From contig CM071933.1 in NCBI GenBank assembly GCA_016081115.2, forward strand, positions 55,690,660 through 55,754,659: a DNA stretch of 64,000 bases, read 5' to 3'. The notes beneath the pieces are model-generated. The model worked only from the letters and a program-made list of their open reading frames with translations, was not told the DNA's origin and did no database searches. Made by a program: the position numbers and the translations under genes. The DNA comes from Rehmannia glutinosa. Lineage: Eukaryota; Streptophyta; Magnoliopsida; Lamiales; Orobanchaceae. Positions 33,441 through 44,915 of this stretch are shown here, one piece after another; within the stretch, counting starts at the first letter, position 1, and each line of letters starts with the position of its first letter.

Positions 33441-34090
33441 ATCTAAATTGCCTATATCTCTTCCCTTTCCCCAAAGATTTCAAAAGAAAAAGCTTGATGA
33501 CCAATTTGCAAAATTCTTGATATATTTAAGAAATTGCACATTAACATTCCTTTTGCAGACGCACTAGAGCAAATGCCAAATTATGCGAAATTTCTTAAGG
33601 ATGTTATGTCGAAGAAGAGGAAGATGACAAGCTTTGAAACGGTGAATTTGACGGAAGAATGTAGCGTAATCATTCAAAGGAAGTTGCCACAAAATCGAAA
33701 GATCCGGGGAGTTTCACTATCCTTGTGCCATTGGTGGTAACTTTTTTAATAAAGCGCTATGTGATTTGGGGGCAAGTATTAATTTGATGCCTTTGCCTAT
33801 TTTCAGGAAGCTTGGACTAGGCGAGGTGAAGCCAACCACGGTGACATTGCAACTTGCGGACCGGTCACTTACTTATGCAAAGGGAATTATAGAAGACGTC
33901 TTTGGTAAAAGTTGATAAATTTATATTCCTGTGGATTTCTTGGTTCTTGATATGGAAGAAGATCGAGACGTTCCACCGATACTTGGACGCCCAATCCTTG
34001 CATCTTTGGTAAAGCCTTAATAGATGTACAAAAAGGAGAGCTCACGTTACGTGTTAATGATGAGCGTGTTTTATTTTCTATATATAAGGC
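33441..34090 (+). pseudogene. Athila aspartic protease
   Basis: ALEQMPNYAKFLKDVMSKKRK leads into the protease. The active-site block CDLGASINLMPLPIFRKLGL has its Asp codon at 33763-33765, and PPILGRPILA is near 33975-34005. A frameshift lies near 33700. Confidence 0.83.
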
Positions 34091-34281
34091 AATGAAATTT
34101 CATGATACGGTGGAAAATTGTAATTTTTTGGATATAGTTAGTTCGTGCATTGAGGATTATGTTGATCATGCATTGTCTACAGATTATTTTGAATTTGGGC
34201 TAACCCACTCGTGCTCGATGTCGAGTGTTGTGCTTGATTTTGATAACCAAGATTTGTACGACTATGTTTGTGCCTTAGATC

Positions 34282-34545
34282 ATATGCAGGAACTACTAGA
34301 GCGCAAGAGGCGAGAATGCAAAGTCGAAATAAGGGAGCAAAACCTTCGTGCACGCACGACTGTGCGTCCACACACGGGCAACCCGTGCGTGATGCCAAAA
34401 GAAATGTTGAAATCCGAAGAGCACACGACTCGTGTGCCAAAGCACGGCAGCCCGTGCTTGATGCCGAAAGGAAGTATGAAGATAGGGGATCACGCATGAC
34501 CCGCGTGCGAGCACGGGCAGCCGTGCATGATCCTGAAAAAGCTTG
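34282..34545 (+). repeat. Hairpin minisatellite inside the protease-RT linker (inverted orientation)
   Basis: Three units with CACGGGCAACCCGTGCGTGA, GCACGGCAGCCCGTGC and GCACGGGCAGCCGTGC, each followed by TGATGCC or TGATCC. This is the reverse orientation of the LTR units. The plus-strand ORF 34092-34499 reads through most of the block, so the repeats are translated into a Lys/Glu/Pro/His-rich linker (SPCLMPKGS and NPCVMPKEM). Confidence 0.78.
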
Positions 34546-35575
34546 ACGGCGACACCGAACTTAAGCAATTATCCGAACACCTCAAATATGCATTTCTTGG
34601 GACGAATAATGCAAATCCGTAATCGTTTCATCTCTTCTCACTCCTACCCAACTTGATAAATTGTTAAGGGTTTTACGAAAACATAAGTCGACACTCGGAT
34701 GGTCTATAACTGATTTAAAAGGCATAAGCCCATCCATTGTAATGCATAAAATTCGGATGGAAGATGTGTATAAACCATCAGTGCACAACCAAAGAAGATT
34801 AAACCCTATCATGCAAGATGTGGTTAGGAAGGACGTGTTGAAATGGTTAGATGTGGGATCATTTATGCCATCTCCGATAGTTCATGGGTAAGTCCGGTGC
34901 AAGTGGTACCGAAAAAAAGGGGGTAATAGTCGTGAAAAGGAGAATGAGGAACAAATTGCTACTAGAATTGTTAAGGGTGGCGAATATGCATTGATTATAG
35001 AAAACTTAATGATGCCACTCGAAAAGATCATTTTCCTCTCCTCTTTATCGATATGATGTTGGATCGTCTTGTAGGTTATGATTATTATTGCTTTTTAGAT
35101 GGTTATTCCGGTACAATCAAATCATGATTGCACCGAAGACCAGAAAAAACGACATTTACATGTCCTTATGGCACATTTGCATTTCATCGCATGCCATTTG
35201 GTTTATGTAATGCGCCCTGCCACTTTCCAACGTTGTATGATGGCTATATTTCACGATCTAATTGGAAAAGTTATGGAGGTGTTTATGACGATTTCTCTGT
35301 GTTTGGTGATTTTTTTGATAATTGTCTTCACAATCTTTCCTTAGTCTTACAAAATGATGCGAAGAGACCAATCTTGTACTCAATTGGGAAAAGTGCCATT
35401 TTATGGTACGCGATGGTATTGTACTTGGTCATCGAGTCTATTCCGCAGGTTTGGAAGTCGATCGAGCAAAGATTGTAGCAATCGAGAAATTACCACCTCC
35501 TACAAACGAAAAAGCCATTCGGAGCTTCTTGGGCCATGCCGGATTTTATAGAAGGTTTATCCGTGACTTTTCTAA
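34546..35575 (+). pseudogene. Athila reverse transcriptase
   Basis: It has QLDKLLRVLRKHKSTLGW, IVMHKIRMEDVYKPSV and RRLNPIMQDVVRKDVLKW, then CIDYRKLNDATRKDHFPL in pieces and CPYGTFAFHRMPFGLCNAPC at about 35160-35220. The catalytic YVDD/MDD site is changed to VYDDFSVFGD near 35283. GHAGFYRRFIRDFSKISKPL ends the domain. Confidence 0.86.
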
Positions 35576-36110
35576 AATTTCTAAGCCTTTGAGCCAATTG
35601 CTAGAAAAAGATGCTGCTTTCAATTTTTCCAATGATTGTTTGCAGGCGTTCGAAACTTTGAAGAAGGCATTGGTGACCGCACCTATACTTGTCGCCCCAG
35701 ATTGGAGTCAACCGTTTGAGTTGATGTGTGATGCGAGCGATTTTGCGGTAGGGGCTGTTCTCGGTCAAAAGAGGGAAAAATTGTTCAGATCCATCTACTA
35801 TGCTAGTAGAACGTTGGATGATGCTCAATGAATTACACCACAACCGGAAGGAGATGTTGGCGATTGTTTTCGCATTTGATAAATTCCGATCATAATTGAT
35901 TGAACGAAAACGATTGTTCACACGACCATGCGGCCATCAAATATCTCTTTGATAAGAGGATGCGAAACCAAGGTTGATTCGGTGGATCTTATTATTGCAA
36001 GAGTTTGATGTGGAAATCAAGGATCGGAAAGGATGCGAGAATGTGGTGGCAGACCACTTGTCTCGAATTGAAAATCAAGAGGAGCGCAAGGAAGCACGGG
36101 ATTAATAAAA
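35576..36110 (+). pseudogene. Athila RNase H
   Basis: FELMCDASDFAVGAVLGQ is at 35718-35771. YYASRTLDDAQ ends at a premature TGA near 35829. KEMLAIVFAFDKFRS and ENVVADHLSRIENQE then follow in other frames. Confidence 0.83.
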
Positions 36111-37430
36111 GAGGAATTTCGATGAACGATTACTCATGCTTGAGGCAAAATTTCCGTGGTATACGGACTTTGTCAACTATTTGATACTGAGTTTTACCTC
36201 CTGGGATCTATTGCCATATCAAAAAAGAAGTTCTTACATGACGTAAAGTTCTACATGTGGGATGACCCCTACTCTTTAAGAGGTGCGCGGACAAAATCAT
36301 AAGAAGATGCGTACCTCAAGATTAATGGGAGGAGTCCTACAACAATGTCATTCCGCACCCTCCGGCGGACGTTTGGGCCCAACTCGCACCGCAATGAAGG
36401 TATTGCAAAGTGGGCTATATTGGCCCACTTTATTTAATGATTGTTATTTGTTTGTGCAACAATGTGACAGTGTCGTGAATGGGCAACATTTCAAGGAGAC
36501 ACGGATGCCATTGACAAATGTAATCGAAGTGGAATTGTTCGATGTGTGGGGATTGACTTTATGGGCCCATTTCCATCATCTTCGGGTTATCAATATATTC
36601 TACTCGCAGTGGAGTATGTATCCCGTTGGGTAGAGGCGATTCCATCCAAAACAAATGATACTCAAGTTATGATGAGGTTCCTTAAGAAAAATATATTTAC
36701 TAGATTCGGCACTCCAAGAGCTTTAATCGGTGATGGAGGGTCGCATTTTGTAAATAAATTGATGAGCAACTTGTTGGCAAAATATGGGGTGAAACATAAA
36801 GTCGCATTAACATATCATCCACAAGCCAATGGGCAAGCGTATGGCTAATCGGGAGATCAAACAAATCCTTGAGAAGACGGTGAACATCAACCGAAAGGAT
36901 GGGCGTTAAAATTGGTTGATGCTGTGGGCATACCGAATCGCATATAAGACACCGTTGGGCACATCCCCTTACCAACTTGTTTTTGGGAAATCGTGTCACT
37001 TGCCGGTGGAGTTGGAACACAAAGCATTTTGGGCGGTCAAGAAGCTAAATATGGATTTTCAAAAAGCGGCGAAGATAGGTTGCTCCATTTGAATCGATGG
37101 AAGAGTTTTGGGATGAAGCTTACGAAAACTCCCGAATTTATAAAGAGAGAACAAAAAGATGGCACGACAAGATGATAAAAAATGAGAGTTTTTACCGGGA
37201 GAACCGGTACTCTTGTACAATTCACGCCTTAAAGTTTTCCTGGAAAACTCAAGTATAGGTGGTCGGGGCCCTTCGTGATCAAGAAAGTATTGAATCCTCC
37301 GGAGTTGTAGAATTATTGACAAAAGACGGTGAAACCTTCATGGTAAACAACCAAAGTATTAAGCATTATTTTCACCGAGGTAACCAAGAGGAGGTGACTT
37401 CCATCTCCTTGCGAGACCCATAACGGAACG
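36111..37430 (+). pseudogene. Athila integrase
   Basis: The HHCC zinc region near 36330-36480 reads QCHSAPSGG and LFVQQCDS, with the final Cys lost. The core follows: GIDFMGPFPSSSGYQY (Asp near 36552), ALIGDGGSHFVN (Asp near 36733) and NREIKQIL near 36850 (Glu). YHPQANGQA and GTSPYQLVFGKSCHLPVELEH follow. The end is near a VNNQSIKHYF block at 37347. Confidence 0.84.
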
Positions 37431-37441
37431 ACAGATAGGCG

Positions 37442-37490
37442 TCAAGCTAAAGACGTTAAATATAGCGCTTGTTGGGAGGCAACCCAACAG
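37442..37490 (+). promoter_or_regulatory. Conserved post-pol hairpin motif of Athila elements
   Basis: It contains GCGCTTGTTGGGAGGCAAC within GTCAAGCTAAAGACGTTAAA-like context. TGTTGGG (37470-37476) pairs with CCCAACA (37483-37489) around a 6-nt loop. I recognise this block as characteristic of plant Athila/Tat elements just after integrase. Its role is not known to me. Confidence 0.7.
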
Positions 37491-37592
37491 TTTTTCATGT
37501 GGATTTCATTTTTTTGGTGTGTGTGTTTTGTTTTAATTTTGTGCGATTTGTGTGTTTTAAATAAAAAATAATAATTTTAATCGAGTGGTCAG

Positions 37593-37795
37593 ACAGGTAT
37601 GCACGGGTAGCCCGTGCCATGGGCACAACACGTGCATACCGGGAGGGAAGTTGACATGCTACGGCATCACACACGGGTTACCCGTGCGCCGCCGCATGAC
37701 CCGTGTGTCTGCGCAGGGAAGAAAGTTTGCTTCGGCATTGCACACGGGTTACACGTGCGCTCGGCGCACCACCCGTGCTCCTTACGGGAGAGAGG
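37593..37795 (+). repeat. Hairpin minisatellite between integrase and extra ORF (3 units)
   Basis: Three units of about 72 bp with GCACGGGTAGCCCGTGC, ACACGGGTTACCCGTGCG and ACACGGGTTACACGTGCG, each followed by ACCCGTG half-repeats and preceded by CGGCAT. Same orientation as in the LTRs. Confidence 0.8.
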
Positions 37796-38195
37796 CAAAT
37801 AAGAGCAGTTTAAACACCACGCCCCCTCCCAAATTCTTCATTATGTTCGAAATTTCTTGGAGTCTCCACCTAAATTCCCCCATTTAATCACTCCCCATCA
37901 CATTAGAACTACAAATTGCATTGCATTCAAGTTTTGATTGAAGAAATTGGAGAATTCCGGTAAGAACATCATTTTTCCTTGTGAATTTCTTGTAAATTAT
38001 GTAATGGGAATCATGATTGGTGCTTCCTTTGATATTTTTGCTATGAATTGAATGAATTATTCTTTAAGGCAAATTATCGAACACTTTGTGGGCTTGTGTA
38101 ATTGAGACGAATTTGAATGAAATGTTGATGAATGGGGCATGTATGGTGATTGTTTGGGCTTTAAGATTAATGATTCCCTAGTATGGCCTTAATTC
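37796..38195 (+). other. Leader-like sequence before the Athila extra ORF
   Basis: Non-coding. It contains a splice-donor-like CCGGTAAGAAC at 37958-37968 after a leader-like stretch. No TATA box stands out. Confidence 0.4.
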
Positions 38196-39800
38196 TTGAT
38201 TGTTTGGGGGTGCTTGATCGATCAAAGTGATGTAGGAAGTCAATATGCACCACCTAATGTATGGCTTAAAATCCCTACTTTGTTGCTTGCCATTGATAGT
38301 GTTGGGATGCTAATGGAATTTATTTCGGTACAAATCTTTCATGGTGATAGAAGGAATCCCCGTGGTGGAAAAAGACGCGCGCGCATAGCGGCACAAAGAG
38401 ACAAGGCACCGCAAAAAGTAGACCCGAACAGTCCCGCTGCATATGGTGTGGTATTGACGAATGCAAACGACATAGAGCGGTGGAATCGCTTAGTTGGTCG
38501 CCAAGTATCTCTATCCCGATACACCGATGATGACTGTACCCAAACTTTGGGGATACATGAGGACGTTTGGCGTTTTTGCAAAGGTCGGATGGACCAATTT
38601 TATGAGCGAGGATGGCCGACATTCAAACGATACATGTTGGAATTTTTGAGTACCGTGGAAGTACTCAAACAAGGAGGAGCTTTTGAACCATTTGAAATAC
38701 ACTTTTAGTTGGGTAATGTACGTCGGCAATTATCTATCCCCCAATTGAATACCATTTTTGAAGTTCCAACGAATGCTCGTTTTCCGACCGATGAACAATT
38801 ATGATCAATATGACTTTTGGAGAATGTTGGTAGAAACACCACAGATGGGGCATATGTTGTATGCCGCACGAACCGCCAAAGCCTCTTGGATTCGAATCCG
38901 TTTTTCAGTACATACAACGTGTGACTGCGTCCTCCGTATTCGCAGGAGAAAATATTGGGGAATGACTACGAGGGAGTTGTATCTACTATGGTGTATGCTC
39001 ACAAATACACCCTACAACACAGTGACCGCCTACTGTGCAGAGCAAGTTGAGCAATTGGTAAGGCGAGAAGGGGGTACTATTTCTATAGGGGCCTCATTAC
39101 CCCTATTGCCCGACATTTCAACATCGATTTCAGAGGCTTGGAGCCTATTCGGGCAGCACTCGGGTTAATTTGGCATCTTTGCACCATATGAAGTTTATCG
39201 CAAATGAAGATAATATGTTGGTGCTTCTACGGAAAGAAGGTGTTGCATTTCCGTTGCCCAACCCGAGATACACCACAAAGAGATACTTTGCGGACACAAC
39301 CAACTTCCTAATGAACTCGACGCGCATAACCGAATTACGGAAGCTATAGAAGTGAGGAAGAGGCGCCGAGTTCAAGGGTTCCGGATGTGGAGGATATGGT
39401 CGCGGAAGAAGAGGAGCTATGTAGAAGAGAAATGGGGATGGAACCTCATCACCTCAACTTGGATATGACTTCCCGAGTCCTCACAAGGCGGCGAGTACCC
39501 CGACGCTCACATAGCGGGGATCGTCCCGATACCTCTCATGGTGGTGAACCCCAACACGGCAATGACTTTCGGGATATGCTATATGCGTTTGGGGAGGACT
39601 TGCGTCGTCAAGGAGACGAGTTGAGGTAACAAGGGAAGGATTTGAGGCAAAAGATCATCGGGCTGATTTTCTCGCATTCCGTGAGAACTATGATAGGAGG
39701 TCCGAGGAGACGTGGCAAGTGCTCCAACGATTGCGGATGTGACATATCTCGCAAGGCCACTTTTCACCGCCACAACCTCCAAAGTGATTCGAGGTATATC
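38196..39800 (+). pseudogene. Athila-type extra ORF in the env position
   Basis: Best piece 38196-38708 (170 codons) contains a basic RNPRGGKRRARIAAQRDKA stretch and a DIERWNRLVGRQ / FYERGWPTFKRYMLEFLSTVEVL segment. Further words follow in other frames: NVRRQLSIPQLN near 38713, and TRELYLLWCMLTNTPYNTVTAY near 38968. A charged tail with HSGDRPDTSHGGEP is near 39500-39550. This layout matches the ORF found after pol in Athila elements (plant-transposon-protein type). No membrane segment is evident. Several stops break it. Confidence 0.68.
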
Positions 39801-39857
39801 CTCACTTTTCATTATTGAAATTCTATTTTTCCCCTTTAGGACAATACAATTTCATTC

Positions 39858-39874
39858 AAGTTTGGGGGAAAGGT
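39858..39874 (+). promoter_or_regulatory. Internal purine-rich tract of the Athila element
   Basis: AAGTTTGGGGGAAAGGT closely resembles the 3' PPT (AAGTTTGGGGATTT at 41236) but lies 1.4 kb upstream, right after the extra ORF. Confidence 0.55.
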
Positions 39875-39875
39875 A

Positions 39876-41235
39876 GTATTTTAATATATGAAAAGTGTGG
39901 ATAGTAAAAAAAAATATATTTTTTTGTATTTTGTGTGTTTTTTTGTGTGTTTTCATATAGTTGCATATAGAGCATTCTAGGTTGCATTGCATTAGAGCAC
40001 ATTTATGGCTTTAGCACGTTTATTGCTTTCATAGAGGTTAGAGAGTGAGTTGATCGGGATTGATGCAACTTGTTGTTTGTGTGTTGATTGAAAGATTTGT
40101 ATTGTTGGAATTGGATGATGAGTATGAGTTGATTGAGCCTTGAATAGATAACAATGAGCATGTTAATATGAAAACTTGGTTTGATGCTTTGAATTACATA
40201 TTTACAAGCCTGTGAGCATTTGAGCTTTTTCTTTGCTTATATCTTCTGCAGTCTTCTTGTTGTGATTTGAGTGTATCATTCATGTTGTTAGAATTCTAGA
40301 ACTTGCTCGGGTATCTCTGTCAAGGCCACAAGTTGTATACAAATTGTGAATGTGATTAAAGGCCATCTTTGCTAGCCTTTCAAGCCTTTTGCTTACCTAA
40401 AGATGATGAAATTCCTAGTTAGCCAAGTTGAGCCTATTGCCTATTCCTTTGATAACGACAAGATTTAAGCTTTGAACTTGATAAACTCGAGTGTATAACG
40501 TTGAGTAAAGGGAATGAATGGAGTTGAAGGAGTGGGAATTGAAAAGTGGGATAATTGGGTATATTTGGTTAATTGGAACAAAAGAGGAAGAAAAGGAGGT
40601 GAAAAGGAAGTGTTGAAAATTCACAAATGAATCGGAAAAACAAATCGATGATATAATGTATTTTCATAGAAACGAAACTTGGGGGCGAAGGATTATAATT
40701 TAAGGCGATTCTCAAAAGAAAGAAAGAAATGGAAATAAGTAAAGTTGATAAAAATAAGGGATGATTGGAGTAGCATATGGAACTAAAATGTAGAGGATTG
40801 ATATGCTCACCAGTTTATATGCTCGAGTTTGAGTCACTTTATCCAAAATTTCCTACCCTAACCAAAGAGCCTTCATTACAACCAAATAAGAAAGTCCTTT
40901 TTGATTCACGAATTGCATACATTCTAGTGGCGGATATATGAGATGAAGTGAAAGCTTATGGTAATTTTGCGACATTGAATTGATTTGAGCGTAAACACGT
41001 CCCATATCCTCGTGAGATGAGAGTATACGTAACTTTTGAGAGTTGTAATTGAGCATTTCACTTTGTTTTACTTGATGCGTGTTCTTTGATCGATATTTGA
41101 GACTTCATTGGTTTGTTGCTCAACATTCATGACGAACAATATAGATTTTCTTTTGGGTCCTTTGTGTGCGCTTTCATTCTTATCTCCTGTTGTGCTTTAT
41201 CGTGTTTTCAAAATTGTTGATCGGGATGGTCAGTT
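39876..41235 (+). other. Long 3' untranslated region of the Athila element
   Basis: No coding sequence recognised. A T-rich/GTGT low-complexity run lies near 39900-39955. Confidence 0.6.
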
Positions 41236-41250
41236 TAAGTTTGGGGATTT
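41236..41250 (+). promoter_or_regulatory. 3' polypurine tract of the Athila element
   Basis: AAGTTTGGGGATTT directly abuts the 3' LTR start TGATAGG at 41251. Confidence 0.78.
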
Positions 41251-42762
41251 TGATAGGTGTGAGTTTTGCATGTATTTTGGGGCATATTTATGGCTATAAT
41301 GATGAGTAAACATGCATATACGTGTAAAATGTTACGTATTCACTCCTTGTGGAAAAGATATTACACTTTGCCTGTTTTGTAGGAATTTAATGTTATTTGA
41401 AGCAAATTTAATGCAAATACGAGCATCGCAAAGTGGAAAAACTAAGAAATGATTGAGTATACGAGAAACGAAGCTAGAACGAGAGGAAGATGAGCGTATA
41501 AGGAAAATACGGGGGAGCGCACGGGTTGGGCGTGCCTTAGGCACCACCGTGTGCCCCTGAATAGAGGTATTTTAAGGCTACGGCATGGCACACGGCATAG
41601 CCCGTGCTCATACGCACCACCCGTGCGCCACTAGGGAATTACAATATACCTACGGCATCACGCACGGGTAGCCCGTGCAAGGGCACACGACCCATGCATG
41701 TTTGGCAAAAATCAAAGGCTTCGCTACGGCATGACGCACGGGTAGCCCGGCGGCGCCACGACCCTGTGCCTGCGCTGAATCCACAATCTGCAGCACTTTG
41801 CCCTAAACTTGAAAGTGGGTATAAAAAGGTTTTTTGGGGGGCGCACACAAGGATATTCTGACATTTTTGGGATCTACAACACAAGACAAAGGTCTATTCT
41901 TGGAAGAGGACATCAAGGAGATAATCGGGTTGCATCGAAGCTCAAGGAACAGAGATATATCGAGAGATTGTCGACGTTCCTAAGTTTTTCTTGCTTCTCT
42001 TGTAGTTTTAATCTTCCATTTTAGTTTGTCATGGCTTTGAACAATTTGTCTATGAGTTGTTTAGAAAACATGTGTAGCTAAACTCTTTAGATTTCCGGGT
42101 TTTGGTAGTAGATTAATGAACTCTTGTTGGATGTTTTAATCCTTGTTGAAGTTATTATCGTGAAGCCTATTTGAGTACTTTGAGCTTATTCTTGTTTTAT
42201 CAATGATTTAACTTGTTTGATATATTGATTCATAATTTGAGAGATGAGTTTCAATATTAGATCTTGAGTACTTGACACAAATATTTGCATGAATCGAGAG
42301 GTTTGTAAGTATTTGTGAGGACATTTGATCTTTTGCACTTTTGGGAGTTGAGTACTTCATGTTGAGTAGAGATGCTAGCATAAGTATTTCAATATACGAT
42401 TTATATGCATCTCGAGAGGGAGGATAAAATATCTTTGTGATCGTCTTATAGGAATATTGATAATAACTTGGCTTGGATTAAATCGGAAAACAAGAGGGGT
42501 ATTAATCGAAACCTTAAGTCGGAAATCCATTTTATCATCTTGATACTTCTATCGTTGTGTTATCTTAAACTTGTGTTTTAGTAGTCTATCCTGTCTTAAT
42601 CTTACAACAACAATCATCAAATTACGATAGTCTAAATAAAAATAAATCTATCTTAGTTCAATACTTAGTACATAAATTTATTAGTCTCGTGGATACGACC
42701 TTGCTACCCTTTTCTATAACGTACACCGTACACTTGCGGTGAGCTAAAAATAAAGGCGAACA
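41251..42762 (+). repeat. 3' LTR of the Athila element, full length
   Basis: 1512 bp, TGATAGG...GAACA. It carries the hairpin minisatellite and near its end GTGGATACGACC and CACCGTACACTTGCGGTGAG, blocks typical of Athila LTR ends. AGTAT follows, close to AGTCT before the 5' LTR. Confidence 0.82.
41515..41775 (+). repeat. Hairpin minisatellite in the Athila 3' LTR
   Basis: Same units as 31478-31735, with small differences; the last unit is most altered. Confidence 0.8.
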
Positions 42763-42767
42763 AGTAT

Positions 42768-43353
42768 ATCTAATCGCGCCCTCTGTTTTCCATTTTAATT
42801 TAAAAAAAGGAAAAAAATCTGAAAAAATGTAAATGGGTCGATTGTGCATCTTTGTTGGATTTGGGCCTATTTGATTTCGGATTGCACACTTTTGGCTTCT
42901 TAATGGGCTGCAAATTAGATTTTGAAGGAGTTCATAATGGCCCGGACACAATACTATGAGAATCAAGAATTGGGCGGGTTGTGGCTCAATTGAGTCTTTA
43001 ATTTATTTATAGTTTTATGTCTAGGACGGGGCCATAAATTTGTTCTTGCTTTCAATTATTGTTTTATTGCTTTAATTATTTTGTGAAGTAAATGTCATTC
43101 ATATAACATGCCATTTAGATCGTGTGTACCCGCACTAGGTACTATATTGTCATGTATAGTTTAATATTTATTTTTTTTTCTAACTTTTAATTAGATTAGA
43201 AAATTTATATTGTGATTAATAATTAAAGCAATTTTTTTAAACTTGGTTGGGATATTATTAATTTTTCTAAAAACCCAATAGTTAAAAATTATATTAAGTG
43301 AGAGCGGGTGCCCTATTTTTGTGAGCCCACGGTCTCCTCCTCACACCCCATTA
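42768..43353. other. Intergenic A+T-rich sequence
   Basis: Lies between the Athila 3' LTR and the 3' LTR of copy E. No gene, repeat family or inverted repeat recognised. Confidence 0.5.
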
Positions 43354-43358
43354 ATAAG

Positions 43359-44901
43359 TGTAGGTCCCAAGGGGTGTGAGTAAGGTTTAGAAGAAGAGGG
43401 GGTTTGAATAAACTTTAACAACTTTTCGATTTTAGTACTTTTAAATATTACAGAGTTAACACAAACAAATTTGAGTCCTTGAGGGACATCTAAGTTCGTT
43501 ATTCAAACAGAGTTAGCCACTCAACACTCGATAGAGCCGTTGATAGAATAACTCAATGTTTAACCCGAACCTTAACTCGGGCTGTGTTGGTTTTATCGTG
43601 GAAGACTTAACACCCTTTGAATTGTTTTAAACTTGTTTTAACACTTGATTTTAGCACTTGGTTATTAATCGGTTGGATAACAAATAAGTTTATCAACACA
43701 TATAATGCAAATATGCGAGAAATGTAAATGTCTTTGAAAAATAAATGACACAGATTGATTTTTATAGAGGTTCAAGATGGGGAAATTCTTATAATCCTCT
43801 CTTCTACAACTCCCGGAGGAATCCACTAAGTGAAAGATCTGTTTACAAAGTGGTCAACAATCTAGAGACAACCTTGGTCACACAAACTGCTTCTCTTCCG
43901 ACTCGCCTTCTTCACAGATACCGCCTTGCTACTTCAACTCACTTTCTCAAGCTCTTGGATTTGATCACGAAGCCCTCCAATAACTTGATACTGGTTCGAC
44001 CTTGAACCTTCCTACAATCCTCCTTGAAAAGTAGACCCCTTTTGATTCTTCAAAAGTTTTCTCTTCAACAGATTTGAAGTTGTCTTTCCTTCACAGCTTG
44101 TGTTGGATCGATTTCCTTCGAGTTTCAGGCTTGAGGATTTGCTTGAATATTCTTGAGAGTATTTGCAGGTTAATAGCTTGAATAATGCTTGCTTGTTCGT
44201 GGTTTAGGTATTCAAGGTAACCTTTTCTCAATGAATTTCCTCAGTCTTTTATAGTGAACTTTCGAAAATCTGCCCATTGAAGAGATAGGCTGATTTCAAA
44301 AGTCACTTGTGTTCGTTGGCTTGTCTTTTCTTGGTACTCAGTCTTGAGATGTAGACCCTTCCTCGTATTAAATGAATTTGCAGCTTTTTAGGTTCTGACA
44401 CGAGGTGCAGTGCTTCCCATTGGTTTATTCCTTTTGCACGCCCGGGATGAGCACTTTAAGACCGGCGGCATGGAAGTATTACTTATTTAAGTAATGTTCT
44501 TGACTTCGTCGGCAAACGAATTCATTTGATTAACTCTCTTGCCGCTTTTTTTCCCCAAGTGACTTGAGTTTGCTCCAATCATTGGATAACTCATCTGTCA
44601 CTTCAACTTGAGACTTGGCTTCTTGAGTTGACTTTGACTGACTCTTCAAACAGTTGTTCCTCAGCTGATACATCTTCAATCGAGTTCTTGATCTTCTATC
44701 TTGGCCATACTCAGCTGTTCCACAGCGGAGTCTTCACTTCAGTCTTCAGTTGACTTCTTGCATTTACAGGCGTAGCTGACTTGACTCAGCTTTTCCAGCC
44801 CTATCTATTATAATGTAAATTACAAGGAAAATGGGGTGCCAACTTTCTAGTTTAAGTTTTACATGGCATTCATCAAAATCTATAAAATAAATTTCCCAAC
44901 A
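43359..44901 (-). repeat. 3' LTR of copia copy E
   Basis: 1543 bp, TGTTGGG at 44901 to CCTACA at 43359 on the minus strand, with TATAAAAG-type box at 44253-44246. More diverged from the A, B and C LTRs than those are from each other by eye. Confidence 0.88.
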
Positions 44902-44915
44902 ATTTCCCCCTTTTT
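44902..44915 (-). promoter_or_regulatory. Polypurine tract of copy E
   Basis: Minus-strand AAAAAGGGGGAAAT abuts the 3' LTR. Confidence 0.83.

Larger units (their letters stand above)
31204..42762 (+). mobile_element. Athila-lineage Ty3/gypsy retrotransposon
   Basis: Order: LTR - gag - protease - RT - RNase H - integrase - extra ORF - PPT - LTR. Integrase after RT marks Ty3/gypsy. The gag words AAAGGSLL and NSYRWPSERS, the protease word CDLGASINLMP, the post-pol hairpin and the Athila-type extra ORF mark the Athila lineage. The flanks AGTCT (31199-31203) and AGTAT (42763-42767) are a likely mutated target duplication. The 5' LTR is truncated and the frames are broken. Confidence 0.88.

Noticed and set aside
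34177..34568. Minus-strand Cys/Arg/Ala-rich ORFs over the protease-RT linker
   Set aside because: They are products of the palindromic repeat read on the other strand and have no family match I can see.
42768..43353. A remnant gene between the Athila element and copy E
   Set aside because: No ORF or motif supports it; A+T-rich with scattered stops.
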